A stretch of DNA of 64,000 nt from Aeromicrobium yanjiei (GCF_009649075.1 NZ_CP045737.1:1798001-1862000); one strand, 5' to 3'; positions 32,954 through 42,136 are shown, counted from the first letter of the stretch. The notes: generated from the letters alone by a model not told the origin. A program made the numbers and translations.

Positions 32954-34912
32954 TCAGGGCTCGCGGCGCCGGCCGTGCTCGGCCAGGTCGCGCAGCCGTG
33001 CGTTGTACGCCTCGAGCGCCGCGTCCTCGTTGCGGTCCTCGGCCCGGTCGTAGCGCTTGGCCTCGCGCGTGTCGGACCGGAACCACTGGAACAGGATCGC
33101 GATCATGACCAGCACGAGCGGGATCTCGCCCATCGCCCACGCCATCCCGCCGCCGAGGTACTGATCGGCCAGCAGGTCGGTCCGGTAGGGACGATCGAGC
33201 GCCTTCCAGTAGTCCAGGGCGAACACCGTGTTGGACGACATCACCGCGATCGCGAAGAACGCGTGGAACGGCACCGTCACCAGCAGCATCCCGAACCGCG
33301 CGATGGGCTGCAGGTTGCGCGGCGACGGGTCGATCCCGATGAGGACGTAGTAGAACAGCGTGCCCACGGCCAGGAAGTGCAGCTCCATGATCGGGTGACC
33401 CCAGTGGTTGCCCATGAGCGTCTCGAAGATCCCGGTGAAGTACAGGCCGTAGAGGCTGCCCACGAACAGCACCGGCCCGACGAGCGGGTGGGTGATGAAC
33501 GTGGAGTAGCGCGAGTTCAGGAAGACCAGCAGCATCGAGCGCGGCGAGACCTCCCCCGGCTGGCGCGGACCCGGCAGCGTACGCAGCGCGAGCGTCACGG
33601 GAGCGCCGAGGACCAGGAAGATCGGCGCGACCATCGACAGCAGCATGTGCGAGGCCATGTGGGCGCTGAACAGGACGTGGGAGTACTCCCCCAGGCCGCC
33701 GAACGTGGCCCATGCGACGGCGGTCATGCCCGCGAGCCACGAGAGGGTCCGGCCGACCGGCCACGCGTCGCCGCGCCTGCGCATCGCCCAGACGCCACGC
33801 AGGTAGAGCGCGGTGCCGAGGCCCACGATCGCGAGGCCGACGCCGTTGCCGGCGAAGCCCCACAGGAGCCGCATGATCGTGGGCGCGTCCGGCATCGGAC
33901 CGCCCAACAGCTCCTCGACGGGGGTCTTGAGCACGTCCTCGCCCACGGGGGTGGGCGTGCGCGAGAGCGCGACCGCGAGGCCGATGGCCGCGCCCATCAG
34001 GAACAGCTCGACGACCGCGATGCGCAAGAAGCCCCCGCCCGCGGCGGCGATGCGGCGGCGCTGGCGCTGGCCGAACACACCGAGCAGCACGAGCGCGACG
34101 ACCTTCGCGACGACCAGCTGGCCGTACGTCTCGCCGAACACGTCGCCGAACGACCGCAGGCGCACGGTCGCGTTGACGACGCCGGAGACGCCCACGATGA
34201 CGAACGCCCACAGGGCCAGCGACGAGTAGCGCGTGATCGCGGGCTCGAGGCGCTTGCTGCCGCGCATCGCGACCCAGCCGAGAGCCGCGAGCCCGCCGAC
34301 CCACAGGGTCACGCCCAGCACGTGCAGGAACAGGCTGGTGGTGGCCAGGTCGTGCGAGCCCGAGCCGGCCGCGTGCCCGGTCAGTGCGATCGGTGCGAGC
34401 GTCGCCAGCGCCAGTCCGAGGATCGCGGCGAGGCCGCGGATCGAGAGGGTCCAGCGGGCCGCGATCGCGACGAGGGCCGCGCCGAGCGCCTGCAGGAGGA
34501 TCGCCCGGCCGTCGGACGTGCCCGCATAACCGCTCACCTCCGCGTACGACAGGCTGCCCATCGGCTTGGCGAAGACGTCGGCAACCTTGGGGATGAAGTA
34601 GACGAGGCTGCCGATCGACCAGACCGCTGCCCAGCGCGAGGCGAGCCGGGTCGCCTGGACGGACAGCCCCTGCACCTCGGGCTCTCCCGACGGCAGCAGG
34701 AACACCGCGGCGACCAGGAAGCCGACGACCAGCAGCGAGGAGAGGTCGAGCACGAGCTTGATGAACGGGATGGACCAGCCGACCAGGCCGCCGGGATCGG
34801 GGAGACCCTCGGGTACGGGCTGGGGTGCTCCCCCGCCGACGACGAGGAAGAACAGCAGGGCGAGGCCGGCGATGACGAAGCCGGCAGCGGTGTCACGCAC
34901 GGTCTGCGTCAT
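32954..34912 (-). CDS. CopD / CtaG fusion: copper resistance D and cytochrome c oxidase assembly membrane protein
   Basis: A 652-residue protein with about sixteen membrane helices. The first half resembles CopD (LTGHAAGSGSHDLATTSLFLHVLGVTLWVGGLAALG), a copper uptake protein; the second half matches the caa3-type oxidase assembly factor CtaG (FSAHMASHMLLSMVAPIFLVLGAP and MELHFLAVGTLFYYVLIG), with conserved His and Met likely to touch copper. ATG 34912 is taken, since GAGGAGG is 4 nt upstream; GTG 34915 is an alternative. It overlaps copC by 20 nt. It probably delivers copper for the oxidase. Confidence 0.9.
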   Translation of the reverse strand: MTQTVRDTAAGFVIAGLALLFFLVVGGGAPQPVPEGLPDPGGLVGWSIPFIKLVLDLSSLLVVGFLVAAVFLLPSGEPEVQGLSVQATRLASRWAAVWSIGSLVYFIPKVADVFAKPMGSLSYAEVSGYAGTSDGRAILLQALGAALVAIAARWTLSIRGLAAILGLALATLAPIALTGHAAGSGSHDLATTSLFLHVLGVTLWVGGLAALGWVAMRGSKRLEPAITRYSSLALWAFVIVGVSGVVNATVRLRSFGDVFGETYGQLVVAKVVALVLLGVFGQRQRRRIAAAGGGFLRIAVVELFLMGAAIGLAVALSRTPTPVGEDVLKTPVEELLGGPMPDAPTIMRLLWGFAGNGVGLAIVGLGTALYLRGVWAMRRRGDAWPVGRTLSWLAGMTAVAWATFGGLGEYSHVLFSAHMASHMLLSMVAPIFLVLGAPVTLALRTLPGPRQPGEVSPRSMLLVFLNSRYSTFITHPLVGPVLFVGSLYGLYFTGIFETLMGNHWGHPIMELHFLAVGTLFYYVLIGIDPSPRNLQPIARFGMLLVTVPFHAFFAIAVMSSNTVFALDYWKALDRPYRTDLLADQYLGGGMAWAMGEIPLVLVMIAILFQWFRSDTREAKRYDRAEDRNEDAALEAYNARLRDLAEHGRRREP

Positions 34913-35426
34913 CACGCCTCCTCACAGGTGCCAGCAACAGGACGACCGCGACCACCGCGGCGAGGATTCCCCAGAGCAGGTGCCCTCGGTGGCGGTGCAG
35001 GAAGGTCTGCTCCTGCGGCTTGTCGGCCTGGGCCACCGCGCGTCCTGCTGCCACGTCGTACGTGATCGTGCCCGTGACCGGGTGCCCGTCGGTGGACATG
35101 ATCCGGTACGCCGCGGAGTAGCGTCCGCTCTGGTCGACGTCCTCGACCGTCGCCTCCACGGTCCGGTCGACCGCCGAGATGTCCGACACCTCGACCTTCG
35201 ATCCGTCGGGGGCGGTCACGGCGACGAACGCGGGATTGCCTACCGCCTCGTTGAACCGCAGGGTGATCGTGGTCGGGGCCGCCGCGAGGGTCGAGCCGGA
35301 CTCCGGGTCGGAGCCGATCAGCGCCGCATGGGCGCCGGCCGGCCCCGACCCAAGTCCGCCCGTCACCAGCAGGACGGGCACGGCGAGACCCACGAGGACC
35401 CCGCGGAGGAGGACGTCTTTACGCAC
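34893..35426 (-). CDS. copC: CopC-domain copper-binding protein with membrane anchor
   Basis: A 177-residue exported protein. The signal peptide ends at AGAHAAL, giving a mature N-terminal His after Ala as in CopC copper sites (HAALIGSDPESGSTL). The CopC beta-barrel follows (LRFNEAVGNPAFV, AYRIMSTDGHPVTGTITYDV, with the second His), and a C-terminal helix (LLWGILAAVVAVVLLLAPV) anchors it. It overlaps ycnI by 8 nt and the CopD/CtaG gene by 20 nt. Confidence 0.9.
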   Translation of the reverse strand: MRKDVLLRGVLVGLAVPVLLVTGGLGSGPAGAHAALIGSDPESGSTLAAAPTTITLRFNEAVGNPAFVAVTAPDGSKVEVSDISAVDRTVEATVEDVDQSGRYSAAYRIMSTDGHPVTGTITYDVAAGRAVAQADKPQEQTFLHRHRGHLLWGILAAVVAVVLLLAPVRRRDDADRA

Positions 35427-36117
35427 GACGTCGATTGTGTCTCAGCGACACAACCAGCGCGCCCACGGCCACCACGAGCGCGGCCCCGGCGAGCCACGTC
35501 GCGAGGTCGTCGTCGGAGTCGTCGGCGTCCGTGTCGGCCGAGGCCTCGTCCGTGTCGTCCGCGGCGTGGGACCCACCGTGGCCGTCGTCGGACGCCTCGG
35601 CGAGCGTCATGGTGGGCGCGGGGTGCTCCGGCTCGGTGTCGCCCTTCTGGACGTCGTCCCAGCTGACGACCTCGCCGTCGTCGTACGTCTGCTCGGCCGC
35701 GAACGCGATCGAGTCCTCGTCGGGGAACGGCCCGCCCGAGATCGCGAACTCGTCGAACTGGCTGGTCGGGATCCCGCCGTCGGTCGCGGTCCAGGTGATC
35801 GTGCGGACCACCTCGGTCAGCTCGAAGTCACCGACCTTGGTGGGCTCGGCGAGCTTCTCCTTGCCGATCTCGACCTTCCACCCGGGCTTGGCCCCGGCCG
35901 TGACGAAGGCGAACGGGGTCTTCTCGGGCAGCGTGACGACCAGCTTGGTCGTCGCAGCCTTGTCGGACTCGTTGGGCACGCGGAACACGGCCTTGCCGAA
36001 TCCGCCCTGCGCAGCGTCCGTCGACGAGACGCCGACGTGGGCGGAGGCGGGGGCGGCCACTGCCACGAGGGCAGCGGTGATGAGCGCGGCGCTGAGCCGC
36101 GCGGTGGTGCGATGCAT
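35419..36117 (-). CDS. YcnI-type copper-binding protein (DUF1775) with membrane anchor
   Basis: A 232-residue exported protein. Signal peptide to SASA, then HVGVSSTDAAQGGFGKAVFRVPNES: the N-terminal His after cleavage is the known copper ligand of YcnI. The DUF1775 domain includes GWKVEIGKE and ISGGPFPDED. A long acidic linker (DDTDEASADTDADDSDDD) precedes a C-terminal membrane helix and RHNRRRA. The neighbouring CopC and CopD-like genes support a copper-handling operon. Confidence 0.9.
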   Translation of the reverse strand: MHRTTARLSAALITAALVAVAAPASAHVGVSSTDAAQGGFGKAVFRVPNESDKAATTKLVVTLPEKTPFAFVTAGAKPGWKVEIGKEKLAEPTKVGDFELTEVVRTITWTATDGGIPTSQFDEFAISGGPFPDEDSIAFAAEQTYDDGEVVSWDDVQKGDTEPEHPAPTMTLAEASDDGHGGSHAADDTDEASADTDADDSDDDLATWLAGAALVVAVGALVVSLRHNRRRA

Positions 36118-36153
36118 GGAAGTTCTCTTCTGTGAGGGGATGTGCGGAACGGA

Positions 36154-36681
36154 TCAGGACGATCCGGTCGGCGGTCCTCTCACGACGCGCGAGTGCGCGA
36201 GACGTACGTCGTGCAGCTGCCGTGGTGCGAACGACGGCAATGCGACCGGAGCGTGCGGCAGGCCCGTCACGACAACGGTGGTGTGGGCCCGCAGGCCGAG
36301 ACGCTCGGCCAGTCGCCAGGCCAGCGCCTCGCCACGAGCCAGCAGCAGGGCGCTGACCGCGACCGCAGCGGCGTGGCCGCCGATCATCTGGGGGGACATG
36401 ACCATGTCGCCGCTCGATCCGGACAGGTGGACACCGACCTGGCACAGGGTCAGCAGGCCGACCATCTGTCCGGGGGTCACCCGCCGGGCCGTCAGGAGCC
36501 ACGCGATCGTCGCCGCACCCACGAACACCACGACGACGGATGCGGCCGGCATCGGACCGCCAGAACCGACGTGGCCGGTCGCTGCGGCGGCGACGCACGT
36601 GAGCGCCGCGGCAAGAGAACGAGCGAGGCGCACCGGACCGCCGAGCGGACGCAGCGCGTCGGCGAGGGCGGGGGCGATCAC
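36154..36681 (-). CDS. Membrane protein of the copper operon
   Basis: A 175-residue protein with about four helices and a soluble tail. The segment CQVGVHLSGSSGDMVMSPQM followed by IGGHAAAVAVSALLLARGE is rich in Met, His and Cys within a membrane setting, which would suit copper. Proteins of this kind commonly precede ycnI-copC genes in actinobacteria; no function is assigned. GTG 36681 sits 6 nt after a TAGCCT element, so it heads the operon. Confidence 0.7.
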   Translation of the reverse strand: MIAPALADALRPLGGPVRLARSLAAALTCVAAAATGHVGSGGPMPAASVVVVFVGAATIAWLLTARRVTPGQMVGLLTLCQVGVHLSGSSGDMVMSPQMIGGHAAAVAVSALLLARGEALAWRLAERLGLRAHTTVVVTGLPHAPVALPSFAPRQLHDVRLAHSRVVRGPPTGSS

Positions 36682-36687
36682 GACCTC

Positions 36688-36693
36688 AGGCTA
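36688..36693 (-). promoter_or_regulatory. -10 element TAGCCT of the copper operon
   Basis: On the minus strand TAGCCT is followed by 6 nt and the GTG at 36681, a leaderless-type arrangement. Confidence 0.5.
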
Positions 36694-36792
36694 GCCTGCG
36701 GTCCGGCTCATCCGGCCCGCGACCTCGGGCTCGGGCCGTGTCCCGCCGGACCGCCGCGCCGCTGGTGGCTGCGTCCTGGCCGCCTCGGCTTG

Positions 36793-36798
36793 TAGCGT
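36793..36798 (+). promoter_or_regulatory. -10 element TAGCGT of rocD
   Basis: TAGCGT lies 7 nt before the ATG of rocD at 36806; no Shine-Dalgarno precedes it. Confidence 0.5.
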
Positions 36799-36805
36799 GT
36801 GCGAC

Positions 36806-38017
36806 ATGGCAGATCATGGACGCACCTCCTCGTACATCACGCTCGACGAGGAATGGGGAGCGCACAACTATCACCCGCTCCCCGTCGTCATCTCCGAGGC
36901 GGAGGGCGCGTGGGTGACCGACGTCGAGGGCAACCGCTACCTCGACTTCCTCTCGGGCTACTCCGCGCTCAACTTCGGGCACCGTCACCCGGCGCTGGTG
37001 CAGGCTGCCCGAGACCAGATGGACCGACTGACACTCACGTCGCGCGCATTCCACAACGACCAGTTCGGCGCGTTCTGTCGCGAGCTGGCCGAGCTGACCG
37101 GCACCGAGACCGTGCTGACGATGAACACCGGCGCCGAGGCGGTCGAGTCGGCCATCAAGGTCGCGCGCAAGTGGGCGTACGAGGTCAAGGGCGTCGAGTT
37201 CAACGCCGCTGAGATCATCGTCGCCACGGGCAACTTCCACGGCCGCACGACCACGATCGTGTCGTTCTCGGACGATCCGGCCGCGCACGACAACTACGGG
37301 CCGTTCACGCCCGGCTTCGTCACGGTCCCCTACGGCGACCTCGAGGCGATCCGCGCCGCGATCACCCCCAACACCGCCGCGATCCTCATGGAGCCGATCC
37401 AGGGCGAGGCCGGCGTCATCGTGCCCCCGTCCGGCTTCTTCGCGGGCGTCCGCCAGCTGTGCGACGAGAACGACGTGCTGATGATCGACGACGAGATCCA
37501 GGCCGGGCTGGCCCGCACGGGCGAGCTGTTCGCTCTCGACCATGACGGCGTCCGCGCCGATCTCTACACGCTGGGCAAGGCCCTCGGCGGCGGCATCATC
37601 CCCGTCTCGGCCGTGGTCGGGCGCGCGGACGTGCTCGGCGTGCTCAAGCCCGGTCAGCACGGATCGACGTTCGGCGGCTACCCCATGGCCTGCGCGGTCG
37701 GACGCGCCGTGGTGGGGCTGCTCGCGACCGGCGAGTTCCAGGAGCGGTCCGCCGATCTCGGGCGCTACCTGCACGGACGCCTCGACGAGCTCGTCGGCAG
37801 GGGCGTCGCCAGCGTGCGCGGTCGCGGACTCTGGGCCGGCGTCGACATCGACCCGTTGGCCAAGACGGGCCGCGAGGTGTCGATGGCGCTGCGCGACCGC
37901 GGCGTGCTGTGCAAGGAGACGCACGAACGCACGCTGCGCATCGCTCCCCCGCTGGTCATCACCAAGGACGAGATCGACCACGCGGTGGACGCGCTGGCGG
38001 GCGCACTGGAGGCGTAG
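36806..38017 (+). CDS. rocD: Ornithine--oxo-acid transaminase
   Basis: A 403-residue class III aminotransferase converting ornithine to glutamate semialdehyde. The family match is close: NYHPLPVVISEAEGAWVTDVEG, SRAFHNDQ, NTGAEAVESAIK (107-118), IDDEIQAGLARTG and the PLP lysine K258 in LYTLGKALGGG. ATG 36806 begins MADHGRTSS with a -10 7 nt upstream. It is followed 20 nt later by an ABC-F gene with its own leaderless signal, so the two need not be co-regulated. Confidence 0.93.
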   Translation: MADHGRTSSYITLDEEWGAHNYHPLPVVISEAEGAWVTDVEGNRYLDFLSGYSALNFGHRHPALVQAARDQMDRLTLTSRAFHNDQFGAFCRELAELTGTETVLTMNTGAEAVESAIKVARKWAYEVKGVEFNAAEIIVATGNFHGRTTTIVSFSDDPAAHDNYGPFTPGFVTVPYGDLEAIRAAITPNTAAILMEPIQGEAGVIVPPSGFFAGVRQLCDENDVLMIDDEIQAGLARTGELFALDHDGVRADLYTLGKALGGGIIPVSAVVGRADVLGVLKPGQHGSTFGGYPMACAVGRAVVGLLATGEFQERSADLGRYLHGRLDELVGRGVASVRGRGLWAGVDIDPLAKTGREVSMALRDRGVLCKETHERTLRIAPPLVITKDEIDHAVDALAGALEA

Positions 38018-38025
38018 CCGGCTCG

Positions 38026-38031
38026 TAGGAT
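38026..38031 (+). promoter_or_regulatory. -10 element TAGGAT of the ABC-F gene
   Basis: TAGGAT is 6 nt before the GTG at 38038 and lies in the 20-nt gap after rocD. Confidence 0.5.
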
Positions 38032-38037
38032 CGTCCC

Positions 38038-39675
38038 GTGAGCGCAACCGTGGTGGCCAAGGACCTCGCCGGCGGGTACGCCCACCGGACCCTCTTCTCG
38101 GCGCTCGATCTCACGGTGGCGCCGGGTGACGTCGTGGGCGTGGTCGGCGCCAACGGGGCCGGCAAGAGCACCTTGCTGCGCCTGCTCGCGGGGGTGGACG
38201 CCCCGCTCGAGGGCTCGGTGTCGCTCGCGCCCGCCGATGCGTTCGTCGGCTGGCTCCCGCAGGAGCACGAGCGCATCCCCGGCGAGACGGTGGGCGGCTA
38301 CATCGCCAGACGCACGGGCGCAGCCGAGTCGACCGCCGCGATGGAGTCGTCCGCAGCAGCCCTCGGCGACGGGGACCCGGACGCCGACGACCGCTACGCC
38401 GCGGCGTTCGACCGATGGCTGGCCAGTGGCGCCGCAGATCTCGAGGACCGGCTGCCCGCCGCCCTGCGCGAGGTGGGGCTGACCGTGGGGCCCCATGCCC
38501 TGATGACCGAGCTCTCCGGCGGCCAGGCCGCCCGGGCGGCTCTTGCGGCCCTCATGCTCAGCCGCTTCGACGTGGTGCTGCTGGATGAGCCGACCAACGA
38601 CCTGGACCTGGTGGGGCTCGCACAGCTCGAGGCGTTCGTGCGCGGTCTGCGCTCGGGCGTCGTGCTGGTCTCCCACGACCGCGAGTTCCTGGCCCGCTGC
38701 GTCACCCGCGTCGTCGAGCTCGACCTGGCCCAGGACCAGGTGCGCGTCCACGACGGCGGCTACGACGCGTACCTCGAGGAGCGCGACATCGCGCGGCGCC
38801 ATGCCCGCGAGGCGTACGACGCGTTCGCGGACAAGAAGGCCGATCTGGTCTCCCGGGCGCGCACGCAGCGCGAGTGGAGCTCACAGGGCGTCCGCAACGC
38901 GATCAAGAAGGCCCCCGACAACGACAAGATCCGTCGGCGCGCCCAGACCGAGTCGTCGGAGAAGCAGGCGCAGAAGGTGCGCCAGATGGAGTCGCGCATC
39001 TCCCGGCTCGAGGAGGTCGAGGAGCCGCGCAAGGAGTGGGCGCTGCAGATGCAGATCGCTGCTGCGCCCCGGTCCAGCGCGGTCGTCGCGACCCTCAACG
39101 ACGTCGTGGTCCGCCACGGCGACTTCACCTTGGGGCCGGTCTCGCTGCAGGTCGCTGCCGGCGACCGCATCGGGATCACAGGGCCCAACGGCGCCGGCAA
39201 GACCACGTTGCTGCGCGTCCTGCTCAGCCGCGAGGCCCCCGCGGCCGGGACGGCGTCTCTGGGAGCGTCCGTCGCGATCGGCGAGATCGACCAGGCCCGC
39301 ACGGTGCTCGCGGACCACCTGGTGCTCAGCGACGCGTTCGAGCTGGCGGTGCCCGACATGTCACCCGCCGACGTCCGCACCCTGCTGGCCAAGTTCGGGC
39401 TCAAGGCCGACCACGTGACGGTCCCGGTCGGCCGGCTGTCGCCGGGCGAGCGCACGCGGGCGGCGCTGGCCCTGCTCCAGGCACGCGGGGTCAACCTGCT
39501 GGTGCTGGACGAGCCCACCAACCACCTCGACGTCCCCGCGATCGAGCAGCTCGAGCAGGCACTCGCGGCGTACCGCGGGGCCCTCCTGCTGGTCTCGCAC
39601 GATCGTCGCCTGCTCGAGAACGTCGAGCTCGATGCCCGTTGGGACGTCGAGGACGGCCGGGTCACCGTCCGCTGA
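38038..39675 (+). CDS. ABC-F family ATPase
   Basis: A 545-residue soluble protein with two ABC ATPase domains and no membrane segments. Walker A motifs are G37-ANGAGKST and G382-PNGAGKTT; signatures are LSGGQAAR and LSPGERTR; Walker B sites LLDEPTNDLDL and VLDEPTNHLDV. The linker between domains (about 240-330) is charged and helical, as in ABC-F proteins that act on the ribosome. Whether it is housekeeping (EttA/Uup-like) or antibiotic protective cannot be told; the linker has no clear family mark. Confidence 0.9.
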   Translation: MSATVVAKDLAGGYAHRTLFSALDLTVAPGDVVGVVGANGAGKSTLLRLLAGVDAPLEGSVSLAPADAFVGWLPQEHERIPGETVGGYIARRTGAAESTAAMESSAAALGDGDPDADDRYAAAFDRWLASGAADLEDRLPAALREVGLTVGPHALMTELSGGQAARAALAALMLSRFDVVLLDEPTNDLDLVGLAQLEAFVRGLRSGVVLVSHDREFLARCVTRVVELDLAQDQVRVHDGGYDAYLEERDIARRHAREAYDAFADKKADLVSRARTQREWSSQGVRNAIKKAPDNDKIRRRAQTESSEKQAQKVRQMESRISRLEEVEEPRKEWALQMQIAAAPRSSAVVATLNDVVVRHGDFTLGPVSLQVAAGDRIGITGPNGAGKTTLLRVLLSREAPAAGTASLGASVAIGEIDQARTVLADHLVLSDAFELAVPDMSPADVRTLLAKFGLKADHVTVPVGRLSPGERTRAALALLQARGVNLLVLDEPTNHLDVPAIEQLEQALAAYRGALLLVSHDRRLLENVELDARWDVEDGRVTVR

Positions 39676-39773
39676 CCCCCGCCCGGCCGCGGAAGGACGT
39701 TGTGCCCTGACGATCGTCGGCGACAGCCGCGACGCTGGTGCCCCAACGTCCACCGAGGGAAATCGGGGTTGTC

Positions 39774-40193
39774 ATGTCAGCATTCGGCTACGACGGGTGG
39801 GACCTGGTCTGGTCGGTGTTCACCGTCCTCGCGTTCGTCGTCTACGTCTTCGCGTTGTTCGCGGTGATCAGTGACCTGTTCAGTGATCACGAGCTGAGCG
39901 GATGGTGGAAGGCGCTGTGGGTCGTGCTGCTCGTGCTGCTGCCGTTCCTGACGATCCTGGTCTACCTGATCGCACGCGGCCGGGGCATGCAGGAGCGCGC
40001 ACAGAAGCGCGCCGCGGACGCCCAGCGTGCGACCGACGACTACATCCGGGCCACGGCGCGGCAGAGCTCTCCCGCCGACGAGATCGCCAAGGCCAAGGCC
40101 CTGCTCGACGACGGCACCATCACGCAGGGCGAGTACGAGTCGATCAAGGCCCAGGCCCTCGGCACGCAGACCCCGACAGGAGCCGCACGATGA
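39774..40193 (+). CDS. PLDc_N / SHOCT-domain membrane protein
   Basis: A 139-residue protein with two N-terminal helices (about 12-35 and 44-66; WWKALWVVLLVLLPFLTILVYLIARGRGM is the PLD-nuclease N-terminal type signature) and a C-terminal SHOCT motif (DEIAKAKALLDDGTITQGEYESIKAQAL, about 100-127). Such proteins are common in actinobacteria and of unknown role. The start ATG 39774 follows AGGGAAATCGGGG. The stop overlaps the next start as ATGA. Confidence 0.8.
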   Translation: MSAFGYDGWDLVWSVFTVLAFVVYVFALFAVISDLFSDHELSGWWKALWVVLLVLLPFLTILVYLIARGRGMQERAQKRAADAQRATDDYIRATARQSSPADEIAKAKALLDDGTITQGEYESIKAQALGTQTPTGAAR

Positions 40194-41443
40194 CCGCCAC
40201 CGCCGCCCAGACCATTCTTCCCGTCGACCCGGCGTGGAGCGATCTCTACAAGGACCTCCACGCCCATCCCGAGCTCGGGTTCCAGGAGAGCCGCACCACC
40301 GGCATCATCGCCGCGCGCCTGCAGGAGCTCGGCGTCGAGGTCACCACGGGCGTCGGACGTACGGGTGTCGTGGGTGTCCTGCGCAACGGCGCGGGCCCGA
40401 CCGCCCTGCTGCGCGCAGACATGGACGCGCTGCCGGTCCACGAGGACACCGGCCTCGACTACGCCAGCACCGTCACGGCGACCGACGGGGAGGGCAAGGT
40501 CGTCCCGGTCATGCACGCGTGCGGCCACGATCTGCACGTCACGTGCTTGCTGGGCGCAGCGCAGGTGCTGGCGTCCGAGACCTCGTCGTGGGCCGGGACG
40601 CTGATGCTGGTCTTCCAGCCCGCCGAGGAGCTCGGTGCCGGCGCGCAGGCCATGGTCGATGACGGCCTCTACGACCGGTTCCCGACGCCCGACGTCGTGC
40701 TGGGCCAGCACGTGGCACCCCTCCCTGCGGGGATGATCGCCGCGCACGCGGGTGCCGCCTACGCAGCCTCGGACTCCCTGCGGGTGCGCGTGGTGGGCCG
40801 GGGCGCCCACGGCTCGATGCCGCAGAACTCGGTCGATCCCGTCGTGATGGCAGCAGAGATCGTCCTGCGCCTGCAGACCATCGTGTCCCGCGAGCTGGCG
40901 AGCACCGACGTCGCTGTCGTGACCGTCGGCTCGCTCAAGGCCGGTGACGCCGCCAACGTCATCCCGGGCGAGGCCGTGCTGCTGCTCAACATCCGCAGCT
41001 ACGCGCCGGCCGTCCGCCAGCACATCCTCGACAGCGTGACCCGCATCGTCGACGGGGTGGCCGCCGCGGCCGGCGCCCCCGAGCAGCCGCCGTTCGAGGA
41101 GATCGAGCAGTTCCCGGTCGTGACCAACGACGCCGCCGCGCTGCACCGGACCCTCGACGGCTTCGCGCCCTGGCTGGGCCGCGAGAACATCATCGATCCC
41201 GGCGCGGCGGGCGGCAGCGAGGACGTCGGCATCTTCGCGACCAGTGCGAACGCACCGTTGTCGTACTGGTTGCTGGGTGGCACGGATCCCTCGATCTTCA
41301 CGACCGGGGGGATGGACGACCCGGCCCTGCGGACGATCCCGTCCAACCACTCCCCCAAGTACGCGCCGGCGATCGACCCGACCGTGGGCATCGGCGTGAC
41401 GGCCCTGGTCTCCGCGGCCAGGACCTGGCTGCCGGCGGGCTGA
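40190..41443 (+). CDS. M20-family metallo-amidohydrolase
   Basis: A 417-residue zinc or manganese hydrolase of the aminoacylase/carboxypeptidase group. Metal-binding motifs: DLHAHPELGFQE at the start, C111-GHDLH with H113 and D114, E146-E147 in FQPAEELGAGA, and later H and GGSEDVG. The dimerisation domain is seen at GRGAHGSMPQNSVDPV. Likely substrates are N-acyl amino acids or amidated indoles; none can be chosen. It overlaps the SHOCT-domain gene by 4 nt. Confidence 0.9.
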   Translation: MTATAAQTILPVDPAWSDLYKDLHAHPELGFQESRTTGIIAARLQELGVEVTTGVGRTGVVGVLRNGAGPTALLRADMDALPVHEDTGLDYASTVTATDGEGKVVPVMHACGHDLHVTCLLGAAQVLASETSSWAGTLMLVFQPAEELGAGAQAMVDDGLYDRFPTPDVVLGQHVAPLPAGMIAAHAGAAYAASDSLRVRVVGRGAHGSMPQNSVDPVVMAAEIVLRLQTIVSRELASTDVAVVTVGSLKAGDAANVIPGEAVLLLNIRSYAPAVRQHILDSVTRIVDGVAAAAGAPEQPPFEEIEQFPVVTNDAAALHRTLDGFAPWLGRENIIDPGAAGGSEDVGIFATSANAPLSYWLLGGTDPSIFTTGGMDDPALRTIPSNHSPKYAPAIDPTVGIGVTALVSAARTWLPAG

Positions 41444-41490
41444 CCGCCCCCACCACCGCCCACCACGTACGACCGAAAGGCAGATGCATC

Positions 41491-42012
41491 ATGACCGAAC
41501 GCAACTACTCGCTCCTCGTGGCCGCCTACGACGACCAGTCCGCCGCCACGGAGGACTTCAAGGCGCTCAAGTCTCTCGACGATCTCGACATCGTGGCGGC
41601 CGTGGTGCTGTCACGGGACGACGAGGGCAAGGTCGAGGCCAAGGAGCACGGGGGCAAGCTCGTGCGCTACGGGACGGCGATCGGCGCGGTGGGCGGGGTC
41701 GTGGTCGGGCTGTTCGCACCCCCGCTGCTGATCGCGGGCGTGGTCGGCGCCGCCGTCGGCGCGGGAACCGGGGAGATCCTCAAGCGCCACGAGGAGAAGG
41801 AGATCGGCGTCGATGCGCAGGAGTGGCTGCCTGAAGGCTCCTCGGCCGTCGTGGCCGTGGTGGACGACCTCTATCTCGACCGCATCGACAGGGCCTTCGA
41901 CCGCGCGAGCAAGCACATCTCCAAGGCCATCGACAAGGGCGACTACGACGCGGTCATCAAGGCGGTCAACAAGGGCGAGGACAAGATCGTCGAGGCCATC
42001 GCCTCCACCTGA
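41491..42012 (+). CDS. DUF1269 family protein
   Basis: A 173-residue protein. A conserved soluble part (SLLVAAYDDQSAATEDFKALKSL) is followed by a glycine-rich hydrophobic hairpin (about 62-92, IGAVGGVVVGLFAPPLLIAG) and a second soluble part with LPEGSSAVVAVVDD, the DUF1269 pattern. Possibly membrane associated; function unknown. The ATG follows a GAAAGGCAG ribosome-binding region. Its stop directly abuts a repeat array. Confidence 0.82.
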   Translation: MTERNYSLLVAAYDDQSAATEDFKALKSLDDLDIVAAVVLSRDDEGKVEAKEHGGKLVRYGTAIGAVGGVVVGLFAPPLLIAGVVGAAVGAGTGEILKRHEEKEIGVDAQEWLPEGSSAVVAVVDDLYLDRIDRAFDRASKHISKAIDKGDYDAVIKAVNKGEDKIVEAIAST

Positions 42013-42136
42013 CCCACTGGCGCAACCCGACCCGCGACTGGCGCGGACCGACCCGCGACTGGCGCGGAGTGGAGAAAGTGGGACGGCGTGTCGTCGACTT
42101 CTGCGCCACTCGCGGGTTGGGGTGCGCCACTCGGGG
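42013..42136. repeat. Intergenic array of direct then inverted ~20-bp units
   Basis: Between the convergent DUF1269 and spermidine-synthase-like stops lie three direct units of the type CGACCCGCGACTGGCGCGGA (42014-42071), a unique 30-nt middle and two inverted units of the type TGCGCCACTCGCGGGTTGGG (42101-42134). The stop codons of both genes lie in matching TGACCC contexts at the two ends. The layout equals that at 23486-23682 though the unit sequence differs. The arms would pair into a long hairpin. Confidence 0.8.

Noticed and set aside
32975..35065. Plus-strand frame of about 696 codons over the copper genes
   Set aside because: Antisense shadow of CopD/CtaG and CopC; no domain or ribosome-binding site.
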